From an uncultured Sphingobacteriaceae bacterium (lineage in GTDB: Bacteria > Bacteroidota > Bacteroidia > Sphingobacteriales > Sphingobacteriaceae), in contig CAMPKC010000003.1 in the NCBI GenBank assembly GCA_946887045.1, forward strand, positions 88,687 to 152,686: a stretch of 64,000 nt of DNA, given 5' to 3'. Below the pieces are notes generated by a model. That model made no database searches. It saw only the letters and a list, made by a program, of their open reading frames with translations, and was not told the DNA's origin. The position numbers and the translations under genes are program-made. The stretch's first letter is position 1. Each line of letters starts with the position of its first letter. This document shows positions 54,622 through 63,336 of this stretch, piece after piece.

Positions 54622-55035
54622 TTAATGTGGAAGTTTATCTTTGATTATACCATACAAATAAGTGCCAAGAAGTGCACCTATAACGACAATAATCATTGCC
54701 CAGTATCCATAGCCAATATTAACGAACATGGGGCCGGGACATGCTCCCGTTAGGGCCCAGCCAAGTCCGAAGATTGAGCCTCCGATAATATACCGCGGCC
54801 AGCTTTTATCTTTGTCCTGAAATGTAATCGGATTGCCTTGCGTGTCTTTCATCCGGAATTTTTTAATAAGAAACACTGCCAGCACGCCAATTATCACTGC
54901 TGTTCCAATAATTCCGTACATGTGGAACGATTGAAAACGGAACATCTCCTGAATCCGGTACCATGAGATTGCCTCAGACTTGGCCATGATCACGCCGAAA
55001 ACCAGTCCTGTTAAAATATATTTTAATCCCTTCAT
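54622..55035 (-). CDS. YeeE/YedE-type transporter half, second gene
   Basis: A 137-residue membrane protein with four hydrophobic helices. GWALTGACPGPMFVNIGYG carries the conserved cysteine motif of the Sulf_transp (YeeE/YedE) family, thought to pass thiosulfate or related sulfur species through the membrane by transient cysteine contacts. With the first half (55045-55602) it would form the complete two-part transporter seen in many bacteria. The two genes are 9 bases apart. Confidence 0.9.
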   Translation of the reverse strand: MKGLKYILTGLVFGVIMAKSEAISWYRIQEMFRFQSFHMYGIIGTAVIIGVLAVFLIKKFRMKDTQGNPITFQDKDKSWPRYIIGGSIFGLGWALTGACPGPMFVNIGYGYWAMIIVVIGALLGTYLYGIIKDKLPH

Positions 55036-55044
55036 CTTTTCTCC

Positions 55045-55602
55045 TTAAAAAATGATTGGTAATAGTAAATGACTCATTACCAGACCACCTATAAAAAATC
55101 CAATTACTGCTATCAGAGATGGGAGCTGCATATTGGAAAGTCCGCTGATTGCATGACCGGATGTACATCCTCCCGCATACCGGGCTCCGAAGCCCACCAG
55201 CACTCCTCCAATAAGTAATATTAGTATCCCTTTAGGAGACGTAAGAACATCTGCCGCAAAAAGCTGCGATGGGTTTAGTCCGCCGTCGAAGGCTATTCCC
55301 AACCCTTTCAAGTCTTCGACAGTTGCTGCTGATAGCGTAAGCGGATCATCGCTTCGTAGGATAGTTGAGGCAACTACGCCTCCTAACACTGATCCAAATA
55401 AAAAAAGCAGGTTCCATTTTTGCGTTCTCCAGTCGAAGTCGAAGAATTTCACCTTTTTCCCTGCACCTGCGATGGTACACATGGTGCGCAAATTTGCCGA
55501 TACACCGAATGATTTGCCAAAAAAAAGGAGCAATACCATGATGATAGCGATGGCCGGTCCAGATATATACCAGGGCCAGGGCTGTCTAAGTAGTTCAAGC
55601 AT
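55045..55602 (-). CDS. YeeE/YedE-type transporter half, first gene
   Basis: A 185-residue membrane protein with about four to five helices. GFGARYAGGCTSGHAISGLS carries the typical G-C-T-S-G-H motif of the family, whose cysteine is central to thiosulfate transport in YeeE. The start overlaps the end of the Usp gene by 8 bases. Together with the next gene it should import thiosulfate-like sulfur, or export it, between the compartments where the rhodaneses act. Confidence 0.92.
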   Translation of the reverse strand: MLELLRQPWPWYISGPAIAIIMVLLLFFGKSFGVSANLRTMCTIAGAGKKVKFFDFDWRTQKWNLLFLFGSVLGGVVASTILRSDDPLTLSAATVEDLKGLGIAFDGGLNPSQLFAADVLTSPKGILILLIGGVLVGFGARYAGGCTSGHAISGLSNMQLPSLIAVIGFFIGGLVMSHLLLPIIF

Positions 55603-56428
55603 GTTGTTTTTGTAATTGAAATGTTAACAAAGGTTTGATGCAATGATTCACCAAACGCTCGGCAATACTGCCAAATAATAGATGATTAATTCCTTTACGA
55701 CCATTGGTCCTAATACATACCAGGTCCATTTCGGCTTCGCGATTGAAGTTCCTTACCCCATTGGCGACTTTATGATCGCGATAAAGGTGTGTTTCATATT
55801 TTTCAAGCTGATGCTCTTCAGCAAAGAACTTCATCTGAGCTTTAATTTGGTCAGAATGTTTTTCGTCTTCAACCGTCAGAATTTGCAGCAGGTGGATAGT
55901 GCTGTCAAAAGCCCGGGCCAGCTTTTTTATTGATCCAATTTGGACGCCTTTTCCAAAAAGTTCGAAGTCGGCTACCAACAGAATGTTTTTCAGCTCAAGC
56001 ATCGGTGTTCCCGGACGGATTGTAAGCACCGGGATTTGTAGGTGCCGTACCACATGCTGGGCTTCCGAGCCGGATATAAATTCCAGAAAACCTTCAGAGC
56101 CATTTGTTCCCATCACAACTAAATCCGCTTTTAGTTCAAAAGCTGTGTTGTTGATTTGTTCTGTTAATTTTCCTGTGCGCAGGTGTGGCTCGAAGATAAA
56201 TCCCTGAGCTTTCAGAACTTCCATTTTATCCATGGCTGCCTGCTTTCCCTTTTCAAGATCCGAATTTAAAAGGCCTTCCTGAAAGTCGGAGTCCGCGTCG
56301 TTTACCTGTAGCACATGAAGCAGATGAATTTCGATATTCAACTTTCGTGATAATATACTTGACATATCCAATGCCAGAAAAGTCAAGTTTGAGAAGTCGG
56401 TTGGAATCAGAATCGTTAAACTTTCCAT
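55595..56428 (-). CDS. tandem universal stress protein
   Basis: A 277-residue cytoplasmic protein with two Usp domains (about residues 1-145 and 150-277). The first shows LTILIPTDFSNLTFLALDMS and LVVMGTNGSEGFLEFISGSE, the second ILLVADFELF and LVCIRTNGRKGINHLLFGSI. Only part of the ATP loop (G-x2-G-x9-G-S) is kept. The exact role is unknown. It lies in the middle of the sulfur operon, as Usp genes often do with anaerobic/Fnr-controlled genes. Confidence 0.9.
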   Translation of the reverse strand: MESLTILIPTDFSNLTFLALDMSSILSRKLNIEIHLLHVLQVNDADSDFQEGLLNSDLEKGKQAAMDKMEVLKAQGFIFEPHLRTGKLTEQINNTAFELKADLVVMGTNGSEGFLEFISGSEAQHVVRHLQIPVLTIRPGTPMLELKNILLVADFELFGKGVQIGSIKKLARAFDSTIHLLQILTVEDEKHSDQIKAQMKFFAEEHQLEKYETHLYRDHKVANGVRNFNREAEMDLVCIRTNGRKGINHLLFGSIAERLVNHCIKPLLTFQLQKQHA

Positions 56429-56439
56429 CTTATTTTAAA

Positions 56440-56763
56440 TTATGAAACTGGCCATGATGCAACACCGCCAACTAAATTGTATGATTTCAATCCTAGTTTT
56501 TCGAACAGGGATGCTGCGCTTCCACTTCTATTACCGCTACGGCAAAACAGGAAATATGTTTTCTGGCTATCCAGTTTCTGAACCTTCGACTGAAAATCAG
56601 CAGACATCAAATCCATATTTTTAGCTCCCTTAATCGTACCAGACGCAAATTCTGCGGAGGTTCGCACATTAATAAGTTCTGCATTATCTGTTTCTTCAAA
56701 CTTCTGTCTGAAAGTTTTACCGTCTAAATCGTTTTCCTTCTTTGAAAAAAAGCTACCGAACAT
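56440..56763 (-). CDS. single-domain rhodanese
   Basis: A 107-residue cytoplasmic rhodanese. The domain covers almost the whole protein: ELINVRTSAEFASGTIKGAK, then NMDLM, and the active loop YFLFCRSGNRSGSAASLFEK with the catalytic cysteine followed by R-S-G-N-R-S. It would carry sulfane sulfur as a cysteine persulfide. It follows the MBL-rhodanese gene by 43 bases in the same operon. Confidence 0.94.
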   Translation of the reverse strand: MFGSFFSKKENDLDGKTFRQKFEETDNAELINVRTSAEFASGTIKGAKNMDLMSADFQSKVQKLDSQKTYFLFCRSGNRSGSAASLFEKLGLKSYNLVGGVASWPVS

Positions 56764-56806
56764 GACTTATATATTTAATTGTTTACGACTGAATTATTAT
56801 TGCAGG

Positions 56807-58225
56807 CTACGCCATAGTGCTTGCACATACAAACGGGCTTACCTCGAATTTCCCAGATTCTTTCAGTGCTTTGAACCCGCCTTTGATGTCGATAAGGTTA
56901 TCATATCCTCTCGCTCTCAATATGGAGTTGAAAATCATGGAGCGATAACCACCTGCACAGTGCACATAATATGGCTTGTTTTTATCAACTTGGGGCATTG
57001 CCTCATTGATGTAGTCCAGGGCAGCGTTCTCTGAATTGATTAGATGCTCTGAATAATACTCTGTGTTTTTCCGTACATCCAAAATATTCGCGTCCTCCCC
57101 TTTTGCTACTCTTTCTGCCAGCTCATCAGGAGTAATTGACTCAATATGATCTACCTCTTTACCTGCAGCTTTCCATGCATCAATTCCGCCTTTTAGATAT
57201 CCAATAGCATTGTCATAGCCGACTCTTGCTAAGCGGGTTACCACTTCTTCTTCACGCCCTTCATCCATAATGATGAGTAACTCCTGTTTGATGTCTGGTA
57301 TTAAAGTTCCTACCCATGGAGCAAAACTTCCATCGATACCGATATTGATTGAGTTCGGCACAAATCCCTGAGCGAAAGTCTGAGGGTCGCGGGTATCAAG
57401 AAGCAAAGCTCCGGTTTCGTTGGCTGCAGCCTCAAAAGCATCGGGATCTAAAGCCTGTGTTCCTTTTTTCAATACGGACTCAAAGCTTTCGTATCCTTCC
57501 TTATTCAGTTTTACATTTAAAGGAAAGTATGCCGGCGGAGGAGTAAGACCATGAGTCACTTCTTTTATAAATTCCTCCCGCGTTATATTCGCCCTTAAAG
57601 CATAATTCGTTTTCTTCTGATTACCGAGCGTATCGGTGGTCTCTTTGCTCATATTCTTGCCACAGGCTGAACCGGCTCCGTGAGCCGGATAAACGATAAT
57701 GTCATCACTTAAAGGCATGATTTTGGTCCTTAAGGAATCGAAAAGTGTTCCAGCAAGCTGCTCCTGAGTCATGTCGGCTGCTTTTTGAGCAAGATCTGGT
57801 CGCCCAACATCGCCGATAAACAGCGTATCTCCTGAAAATAAGGCGGTCTCTTTTCCCTGCTCGTCTACTAGCAGATAAGAAGTTGACTCCATGGTGTGAC
57901 CGGGGGTATGAAGCACCTTAATGGTCAAATCGCCAATTCTAAATTCTTCATTATCTTTTGCAATGTAAGCGTCGAAGCTTGGATTGGCATTTGGTCCGTA
58001 GATAATAGGAGCGCCTGTTTGTTTAGAAAGATCAACGTGCCCTGAAACAAAATCAGCATGAAAATGCGTTTCGAAAACATACTTGATCGTTGCCTCGTTT
58101 GCTTCGGCTTTTTCTATATAGGGGCTAACTTCGCGTAACGGATCTATAATCGCAGCTTCGTTTCCCGATTGGATATAATAAGCACCCTGTGCTAAACATC
58201 CGGTGTAAATCTGTTCGAGGATCAT
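56807..58225 (-). CDS. MBL-fold persulfide dioxygenase-like protein with two rhodanese domains
   Basis: A 472-residue protein. The metallo-beta-lactamase domain (about residues 1-240) has the iron/zinc motif HFHADFVSGH, then HTPGHT and SGDTLFIGDVGRPDL, as in ETHE1/BlrP-like persulfide dioxygenases. Two rhodanese domains follow (about 270-360 and 370-465). The first has MDEGREEEV where the cysteine should be, so it is inactive. The second has YYVHCAGGYRSM and is probably active. It should oxidise glutathione persulfide-like species to sulfite, matched by the TauE-like exporter next door. First gene of its operon, with a Crp/Fnr-like promoter. Confidence 0.93.
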   Translation of the reverse strand: MILEQIYTGCLAQGAYYIQSGNEAAIIDPLREVSPYIEKAEANEATIKYVFETHFHADFVSGHVDLSKQTGAPIIYGPNANPSFDAYIAKDNEEFRIGDLTIKVLHTPGHTMESTSYLLVDEQGKETALFSGDTLFIGDVGRPDLAQKAADMTQEQLAGTLFDSLRTKIMPLSDDIIVYPAHGAGSACGKNMSKETTDTLGNQKKTNYALRANITREEFIKEVTHGLTPPPAYFPLNVKLNKEGYESFESVLKKGTQALDPDAFEAAANETGALLLDTRDPQTFAQGFVPNSINIGIDGSFAPWVGTLIPDIKQELLIIMDEGREEEVVTRLARVGYDNAIGYLKGGIDAWKAAGKEVDHIESITPDELAERVAKGEDANILDVRKNTEYYSEHLINSENAALDYINEAMPQVDKNKPYYVHCAGGYRSMIFNSILRARGYDNLIDIKGGFKALKESGKFEVSPFVCASTMA

Positions 58226-58258
58226 ATTTTATTATTGTTTAGTTTTATTTTGATTGTA

Positions 58259-58303
58259 CAAATTTCGGTATCTCTTTAAGCGGGATCGGTGACTTTTGTT
58301 ACA
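58259..58303 (-). promoter_or_regulatory. Crp/Fnr-like operator and -7 box (site 2)
   Basis: The operator TGTAACAAAAGTCACC (- strand, 58303-58288) lies upstream of GAAATTTG (58266-58259), a one-mismatch TAnnTTTG box. The centres are again 33 nt apart. It precedes the MBL-rhodanese operon, which starts at 58225. Confidence 0.72.
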
Positions 58304-58310
58304 CAAGAAA

Positions 58311-59105
58311 CTAACCACTTATTTCTCTGAAAATGATGTAAATACCCATTGCCAGCACGAACCATCCAAAGCCTTTTTTAAGCTTTTCGCCTGGGATTTT
58401 CTTGCTCAAAAAACCGCCAACGAATATCCCGGCCATGGCAATTGCAGTAATGGTGAGAAGAAATTTCCAGTCGATATTGAAGTGTCCGACGTCACCTGCG
58501 AATCCGAACAGAGAATTCATGGCTATAATAGCTAGTGATGTTCCAACCGCCTTTTTCATTGGTAGCTTGATTAAGAACACCAGGGCGGGAATTAAAAGAA
58601 AGCCGCCACCTGCACCGAGCAGACCCGTGACCAATCCGATGCTAATACCATAGCCAAGTAACTTGAAAAATTTAATGCAGTCTGAACATTCCTTTTCAGG
58701 TCCGGCACCTGATTTATCCCTAATCATACTAATAGACGCTACCAGCATTAGTAATCCGAAAAGTACCATGGTGAGGAACGACTCTGTAATTGTAAACCCT
58801 CCGACAGTAATTATTTCCTTCGGGATAATGGGCACAAGAAATTTCCGTGTTGCAAATACAGTGATAACCGAAGCTGCACCGAAAAACGCAAGCGCTTTCA
58901 AATTCACAAGGTCCTTACGAAAATTGTCAAAAGAGCCAATAAGACTGGTCGAACCAACGATAAAAAGGGAATAAGATGTTGCTAACAAAGGCTGTACCCC
59001 AAACAGATACACCATCACTGGCACGGTAAGAATAGAACCCCCGCCGCCAATAAGACCCAGAGAAATTCCAATTAAAGCCGACGCAATATATCCTAGTAGT
59101 TCCAT
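58311..59105 (-). CDS. TauE/SafE-family sulfite exporter-like protein
   Basis: A 264-residue membrane protein with about seven to eight helices in two similar halves, each opening with a glycine-rich stretch (GISLGLIGGGGSILTVPVMV and GLVTGLLGAGGGFLLIPALV), the family hallmark. TauE/SafE proteins export sulfite or sulfoacetate or move other sulfur anions. It lies directly upstream of the MBL-rhodanese operon but has its own Crp/Fnr-like promoter, so it is likely co-regulated with it. Confidence 0.93.
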   Translation of the reverse strand: MELLGYIASALIGISLGLIGGGGSILTVPVMVYLFGVQPLLATSYSLFIVGSTSLIGSFDNFRKDLVNLKALAFFGAASVITVFATRKFLVPIIPKEIITVGGFTITESFLTMVLFGLLMLVASISMIRDKSGAGPEKECSDCIKFFKLLGYGISIGLVTGLLGAGGGFLLIPALVFLIKLPMKKAVGTSLAIIAMNSLFGFAGDVGHFNIDWKFLLTITAIAMAGIFVGGFLSKKIPGEKLKKGFGWFVLAMGIYIIFREISG

Positions 59106-59124
59106 TGTTTTGTTTTAATACTAC

Positions 59125-59169
59125 AAAGGTCATGCTTAGAATTTCGGGAGTTTGTGACAAAAGTCACTG
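59125..59169 (-). promoter_or_regulatory. Crp/Fnr-like operator and -7 box (site 3)
   Basis: TGTGACAAAAGTCACT (59154-59169) is a near-perfect palindrome. On the - strand GACCTTTG (59132-59125) is a one-mismatch TAnnTTTG box. The centres are 33 nt apart. It precedes the TauE-like gene that starts at 59105. Confidence 0.75.
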
Positions 59170-59178
59170 GTAGGCTAA

Positions 59179-59634
59179 CTACAGGAAAGGGAAGAATCGG
59201 TAGCTCCGTTTTTGATATTGTTTATATTCAGGAAACTTTTCCACCAGAAGCTTCTCTTCGTACCTTGACTTACAATAGAACAGAACCAGCAAAAGAAAAG
59301 CAATAAAGAGCTTGAACAAACTTTGCTCCCCGATAGCATATGCAAAGAAAAACAGAAACATTCCAGTATAGACAGGGTGCCGTATGTTCTTATACAAACC
59401 GGATTGAATAAGTGTTCCCTGCGATACGGGAGTAGGGAAAGGGCTTAAATTTCTCCGTAGCTGAAAAATGGAGATTGCTGCAACGAATAAGCCAATGATT
59501 GCTACCGCAAAGAAAGATACTCTAATCCAGGAAGCAAGGTACCATCCTTGGTTGGACGGCACCAGAAAAAATAAAATAAAAAGCAAAACCTGAAGACCGA
59601 CGAACAGTATATCTTTTGACTTTAATCGTTTCAT
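59179..59634 (-). CDS. isoprenylcysteine/phospholipid methyltransferase-like membrane protein
   Basis: A 151-residue membrane protein with about four to five helices. The C-terminal half has NIRHPVYTGMFLFFFAYAIG and YEEKLLVEKFPEYKQYQKRS, typical of the ICMT/PEMT-like methyltransferase group (S-adenosylmethionine-binding at the membrane face). The target is unknown. Its start overlaps the end of the dsbD-like gene by 4 bases, so it is the last gene of the Dsb operon. Confidence 0.82.
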   Translation of the reverse strand: MKRLKSKDILFVGLQVLLFILFFLVPSNQGWYLASWIRVSFFAVAIIGLFVAAISIFQLRRNLSPFPTPVSQGTLIQSGLYKNIRHPVYTGMFLFFFAYAIGEQSLFKLFIAFLLLVLFYCKSRYEEKLLVEKFPEYKQYQKRSYRFFPFL

Positions 59635-61334
59635 TGACCTAAAGTACGAATCCTTTCTTCGAAACGAGTTTTCCCTTCATCGAGGAAATCAGCAAATGAC
59701 TCAGGATCGTAATCGGCCCCCCGAGGTTCGTTGAGCATACCGCTATCATGGTCAAGCAGGACATAATAAGGCTGAGAATTCGCATCGAAACGGGCTGCTT
59801 GAAAATCACTCCACTTATTACCAATTGTCTTTATTTTTTTACCACTAAAAGATGAAGTACTTTGCTCATTCGGTGGAAGTTCGGTCTTATCGTCCACGTA
59901 CAGCTGAATCAGCACGTAGTCGTTCTGAAGCCTGCGCAATACCTCCTTCTCGGGCCAGACAGTTGACTCCATTTTTCTGCAATTCACACAAGCATGTCCG
60001 GTAAAATCGATAAGCACAGGCTTGTTTACCTTCTTTGCATAAGCCATACCCTCTTCATAGTCGAAAAAGGCATTCAGATTGAACGGTGCATGAAAAATAT
60101 CTCCGTACTTCTTCGTCGAAGCCTGATCTAACGGTAAACCTTCAGAAGAAATTGAATTAGTATACAGATCGAAATCTTGTGTAGTTTGAGGCGGCAGAAA
60201 TGCCGAAATGGCTTTTAGTGGAGCTCCCCACAAGCCCGGGATCATATAGATCGTAAAAGAAAGGGTCACAATAGCAAGCCCAAGGCGGGGAATGCTGATG
60301 AAAGAGTTATCTGAGTCGTGGGCAAACCTCAGCTTTCCCAGAAGGTAAAATCCCAGGAGGCCGAAAATCACAATCCAGAGAGAAAGAAATACCTCACGAT
60401 CAAACCAATCCCAATGATAAGCCAGATCTACATTTGACAGGAATTTGAGGGCTAAAGCGAGTTCCAAAAAGCCCAGTACCACTTTCACCATATTAAGCCA
60501 TCCACCCGAGCTGGGCAAGGACTTCATCCAGGATGGAAACATCGAAAAGAGCACAAAAGGGATGGCTAATGCCACTGCAAATCCGAACATTCCTGTGGCG
60601 GGTGCTAACAAGGTTCCGGTAGAAGCAGCCTCCACCAGCAGCGTACCAATGATAGGTCCGGTACAGGAGAAAGATACCAAGGCAAGTGTGGCTGCCATGA
60701 AAAAGATTCCCAGCCATCCGCCTTTCTCACTTTTAGCATCCATTTTATTTACCCATGATGCTGGAAGGGTAATTTCAAATGCTCCAAGGAAGGAGGCCGC
60801 GAACACCAGTAGCAACAGGAAGAATGCGAAGTTAAAAATCCCGTTTGTCGATAGAGCATTAAGTGCGTCAGCACCGAAAAGCACCGTTACCAGTAAACCC
60901 AATACCACGTAAATCGCCACAATAGAAATGCCGTATAATAGCGATCGGCCGATCGCTCTCCCTTTGTTATCAGCTGATTTCGTAAAATAGCTGATTGTTA
61001 AAGGCAGCATTGGAAATATACAGGGCATCAAAAAAGCCGCGAAGCCACCAAGTAAGCCAGCCAGAAAGATGGACCATAGAGAACCCGCCGTTTCTTTAAC
61101 TTTCGGAATACTCGCTGGCCGATCGGAAGTATTCAGTTTGGGCTCTCCCGTATCCGACGGGATTTCAGTAAACTCTAATTCTTCTGTTTCGACGCTGCCC
61201 CCTGTCTGCTCAATGGGAGTAAACTGAAGATTTTCGATATCTGCCGATGTAAGCTGAGCAGTATCATCCTGCGAAAAGACTAGCGTTGCATTGGTAAGAA
61301 GTGTTAGTATAACGAGATAGATCAGTCTGATCAT
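59631..61334 (-). CDS. DsbD-like thiol transporter (CcdA-like plus thioredoxin domain)
   Basis: A 567-residue membrane protein that moves electrons from the cytoplasm to periplasmic thiols. The start at 61334 gives the signal MIRLIYLVILTLLTNATLVF; an earlier start lies inside the preceding gene. After a polar stretch (about 23-80) come eight or more helices with redox cysteines in FLMPCIFPMLPLTISYF and SFSCTGPIIGTLL. A C-terminal thioredoxin domain (about 435-567) has the C-V-N-C site in FTGHACVNCRKME. The N-terminal substrate-facing nDsbD domain is missing and is encoded separately just upstream (61363-61809). It should reduce the TlpA-like proteins nearby. Confidence 0.93.
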   Translation of the reverse strand: MIRLIYLVILTLLTNATLVFSQDDTAQLTSADIENLQFTPIEQTGGSVETEELEFTEIPSDTGEPKLNTSDRPASIPKVKETAGSLWSIFLAGLLGGFAAFLMPCIFPMLPLTISYFTKSADNKGRAIGRSLLYGISIVAIYVVLGLLVTVLFGADALNALSTNGIFNFAFFLLLLVFAASFLGAFEITLPASWVNKMDAKSEKGGWLGIFFMAATLALVSFSCTGPIIGTLLVEAASTGTLLAPATGMFGFAVALAIPFVLFSMFPSWMKSLPSSGGWLNMVKVVLGFLELALALKFLSNVDLAYHWDWFDREVFLSLWIVIFGLLGFYLLGKLRFAHDSDNSFISIPRLGLAIVTLSFTIYMIPGLWGAPLKAISAFLPPQTTQDFDLYTNSISSEGLPLDQASTKKYGDIFHAPFNLNAFFDYEEGMAYAKKVNKPVLIDFTGHACVNCRKMESTVWPEKEVLRRLQNDYVLIQLYVDDKTELPPNEQSTSSFSGKKIKTIGNKWSDFQAARFDANSQPYYVLLDHDSGMLNEPRGADYDPESFADFLDEGKTRFEERIRTLGQ

Positions 61335-61362
61335 CTGAGATTCTTTTAGTGAATTAAATAGT

Positions 61363-61809
61363 CTATTTAATTGTAAGGCTAAAATCGACCTCTTCAGGAG
61401 GAAGGCATCTAGAATTGTCGCAGACCATATACTCAATTTTGCCCTTAACTACTGTCGGTAGCTTGGAGAGGCTCACTTTCTGCTGAAAGATGACGGTATT
61501 TGAAAAGTAACTAACTTCCATATCGAAAACCTTTTCAAAAGCGGTAATTGGCTTTGGTTCCATCGTAGCCCCCAGCTTCTTATAAGAAGAAGAGGGAGTA
61601 AAACTGAAACTTGTCTTAACCGGACCACCTTCCCCAACTCTCTGTGAGTAAATATGCCAGCCTTTGTCGATTGTTGCTTTCAAGTAAATAATGGCTTCGT
61701 TTTTTGCGGTTTTCTTTGTGGCATACGACCACTTTACCGGTTTCAAGATCTGGGAATATGATGTAGCACTGAATAACAGTGCTACTATCATGAAAAGGAT
61801 GTATTTCAT
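61363..61809 (-). CDS. stand-alone nDsbD-like domain protein
   Basis: A 148-residue exported protein with signal peptide MKYILFMIVALLFSATSYSQ. It folds like the N-terminal domain of DsbD, with GWHIYSQRVGEGGPVKTSFS near the middle and MVCDNSRCLPPEEVDFSLTI at the end. The two cysteines of the C-x5-C pair are those that take electrons from the thioredoxin domain in full-length DsbD. It lies 28 bases before the dsbD-like gene, which lacks this domain. So the DsbD function is split into two genes. Confidence 0.9.
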   Translation of the reverse strand: MKYILFMIVALLFSATSYSQILKPVKWSYATKKTAKNEAIIYLKATIDKGWHIYSQRVGEGGPVKTSFSFTPSSSYKKLGATMEPKPITAFEKVFDMEVSYFSNTVIFQQKVSLSKLPTVVKGKIEYMVCDNSRCLPPEEVDFSLTIK

Positions 61810-61842
61810 CTTAATGATATTTGTATCCGATGTTGGGACCAG

Positions 61843-62454
61843 TTATTTGCTTGTTAAATCTTTAAAAAACTTCACAAGTTCCGGGTTCATGTAGTCGGCG
61901 CCACCTTCATGCCGGCCAACTACTTTGCCTTCTTTGTCAATTATTACTGTTGTCGGAATGGAGCCAGACAAGAACTCTTGAGGAACCGAGCTAACTGCGG
62001 TATATACAGGCAGGTCATATTTGTTCTTTTCCATAAACTTGCTCGATTTCTTATAGTTATCATCTACATCCACCATGAGGAACAGTATGTCTTTTTCATT
62101 TAGCTGCTTCTTGAGCGTATTGATAGATGGCATCTCCTGAATGCATGGAGGACACCAGGTAGCCCAGAAGTTGATAAAGAGCACCTTTCCCTTTTGTTTG
62201 GAAATATCAATCGTTCTTCCGCTGCCGTCTTTGAATACGACCGAGGGTGCCGTTGGGAACTCTGTAGCTGTGCTGGCCTCTGCATTGTTAACGGATTGAG
62301 CGGAAACTGCCGATTGTTTATTCGATTCGTTTATGTTGTTTTTTGCGTTGCCAAATAATAGTGCCTTTGCATCCGGGCTTATTAGTAAGATTCCCGCAAT
62401 GAGAAGAATAATAGCAGAAATGATTCCTGCTTTAGAAAAGATTTTAGATTTCAT
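61843..62454 (-). CDS. TlpA-like thioredoxin, second copy
   Basis: A 203-residue membrane-anchored periplasmic thioredoxin. Anchor about residues 10-26 (GIISAIILLIAGILLI), polar linker about 35-70, then the TlpA fold with INFWATWCPPCIQEMPS (C-P-P-C) and SIPTTVIIDKEGKVVGRHEG. It is similar in plan to the copy in the RND operon (46717-47289), so the two operons carry paralogous thiol proteins. It is probably a partner of the split DsbD encoded just downstream. Confidence 0.92.
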   Translation of the reverse strand: MKSKIFSKAGIISAIILLIAGILLISPDAKALLFGNAKNNINESNKQSAVSAQSVNNAEASTATEFPTAPSVVFKDGSGRTIDISKQKGKVLFINFWATWCPPCIQEMPSINTLKKQLNEKDILFLMVDVDDNYKKSSKFMEKNKYDLPVYTAVSSVPQEFLSGSIPTTVIIDKEGKVVGRHEGGADYMNPELVKFFKDLTSK

Positions 62455-62572
62455 GTTGAATAATTTAATTGGCTCTACGGAGCCGTAAAATAAAGAGTAA
62501 TTGCCGCCGAACCAGATTTAGTGCAGCCGTTGAAACCTGGACAGGCTTCAGAAATGGAAGTTTGTTAGAATA

Positions 62573-62974
62573 TCAAATCCGGAATGTCCTGTTCCTGAGG
62601 TATAGAGGAACAGGATAAATGGCTAAGAAGCCCGATTGTCTAAAAGAAAGGCTTTTAGACCCTGATCTCGATACAGACCAGATTGCCCAAAAGGCGGTAA
62701 AAAGTATACCAATTAATAGAGGAGCATTCGTCTCGGCCGGACGCTCTGGTAAAGACATTTTTTTACTGAAACTACTTTCTCCGCCTACACATAAAAGGGA
62801 AGCCAAACTCTTGCCATGTCCTGTTCCAGTGTGTTCAGTTTGAGCAGAGCCGTTAAGTAAAACCTGAATTGCCTTTTTCAGAGGACAAGAACCCAGCACA
62901 AGGAAACTTGCTATCAGTACGAATACTGACAAGAAGCGAAAGTGTCCGGAAATGTCTTTGAGCCTAGGAATCAT
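62573..62974 (-). CDS. small membrane protein, LNGS paralogue family (Dsb operon)
   Basis: A 133-residue protein of the same unrecognised family as 53052-53498. An N-terminal hydrophobic segment ends in a lipobox-like V-L-G-S-C, followed by PLKKAIQVLLNGSAQTEHTG. After a polar loop comes a second hydrophobic segment (LLIGILFTAFWAIWSV) and the C-terminal VPLYLRNRTFRI. The shared motif is K-[AS]-I-x3-LNGS-x2-TE. It lies between trx-like and tlpA-like genes. A role in redox or metal handling is suggested by context only. Confidence 0.65.
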   Translation of the reverse strand: MIPRLKDISGHFRFLSVFVLIASFLVLGSCPLKKAIQVLLNGSAQTEHTGTGHGKSLASLLCVGGESSFSKKMSLPERPAETNAPLLIGILFTAFWAIWSVSRSGSKSLSFRQSGFLAIYPVPLYLRNRTFRI

Positions 62975-63027
62975 TGTTTCTTATTAAGGTTGACTACCTT
63001 TTGATTGTTTAACGGGTGAAAAAGTAA

Positions 63028-63324
63028 TTAAGTATGTCTCTCTAATAATGCTTTGAGCTGCGAAGCCTGCATTACTCCGGATTGCCGCCACTTGCTTTCT
63101 CCGTTTTTAAAGATGATTAAAGTCGGAACTCCCTGAACATTATAGGATCGAGCTACCTCCGGGTTTTTATCAACGTCAACCTTCAAGATAGTTGCCTTTT
63201 CGCCAACCATACCCTTCAATTGCTCCAAAATAGGCGCCATCATCTTACACGGACCGCACCACTCTGCCGAGAAGTCGACTAAAACCGGCTTATCAGAATT
63301 TATGATTTCAAAAAAAGTTGCCAT
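63028..63324 (-). CDS. thioredoxin
   Basis: A 98-residue cytoplasmic thioredoxin. [20 protein letters not shown] carries the W-C-G-P-C active site, [20 protein letters not shown] the cis-Pro region, and [11 protein letters not shown] the usual end. It would supply electrons to the DsbD-like protein and to cytoplasmic rhodanese persulfides. It follows the CCGGGAC protein gene by 12 bases in the operon with Crp/Fnr-like site 4. Confidence 0.95.
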   Translation of the reverse strand: MATFFEIINSDKPVLVDFSAEWCGPCKMMAPILEQLKGMVGEKATILKVDVDKNPEVARSYNVQGVPTLIIFKNGESKWRQSGVMQASQLKALLERHT

Positions 63325-63336
63325 AGCTGTTTCGTT

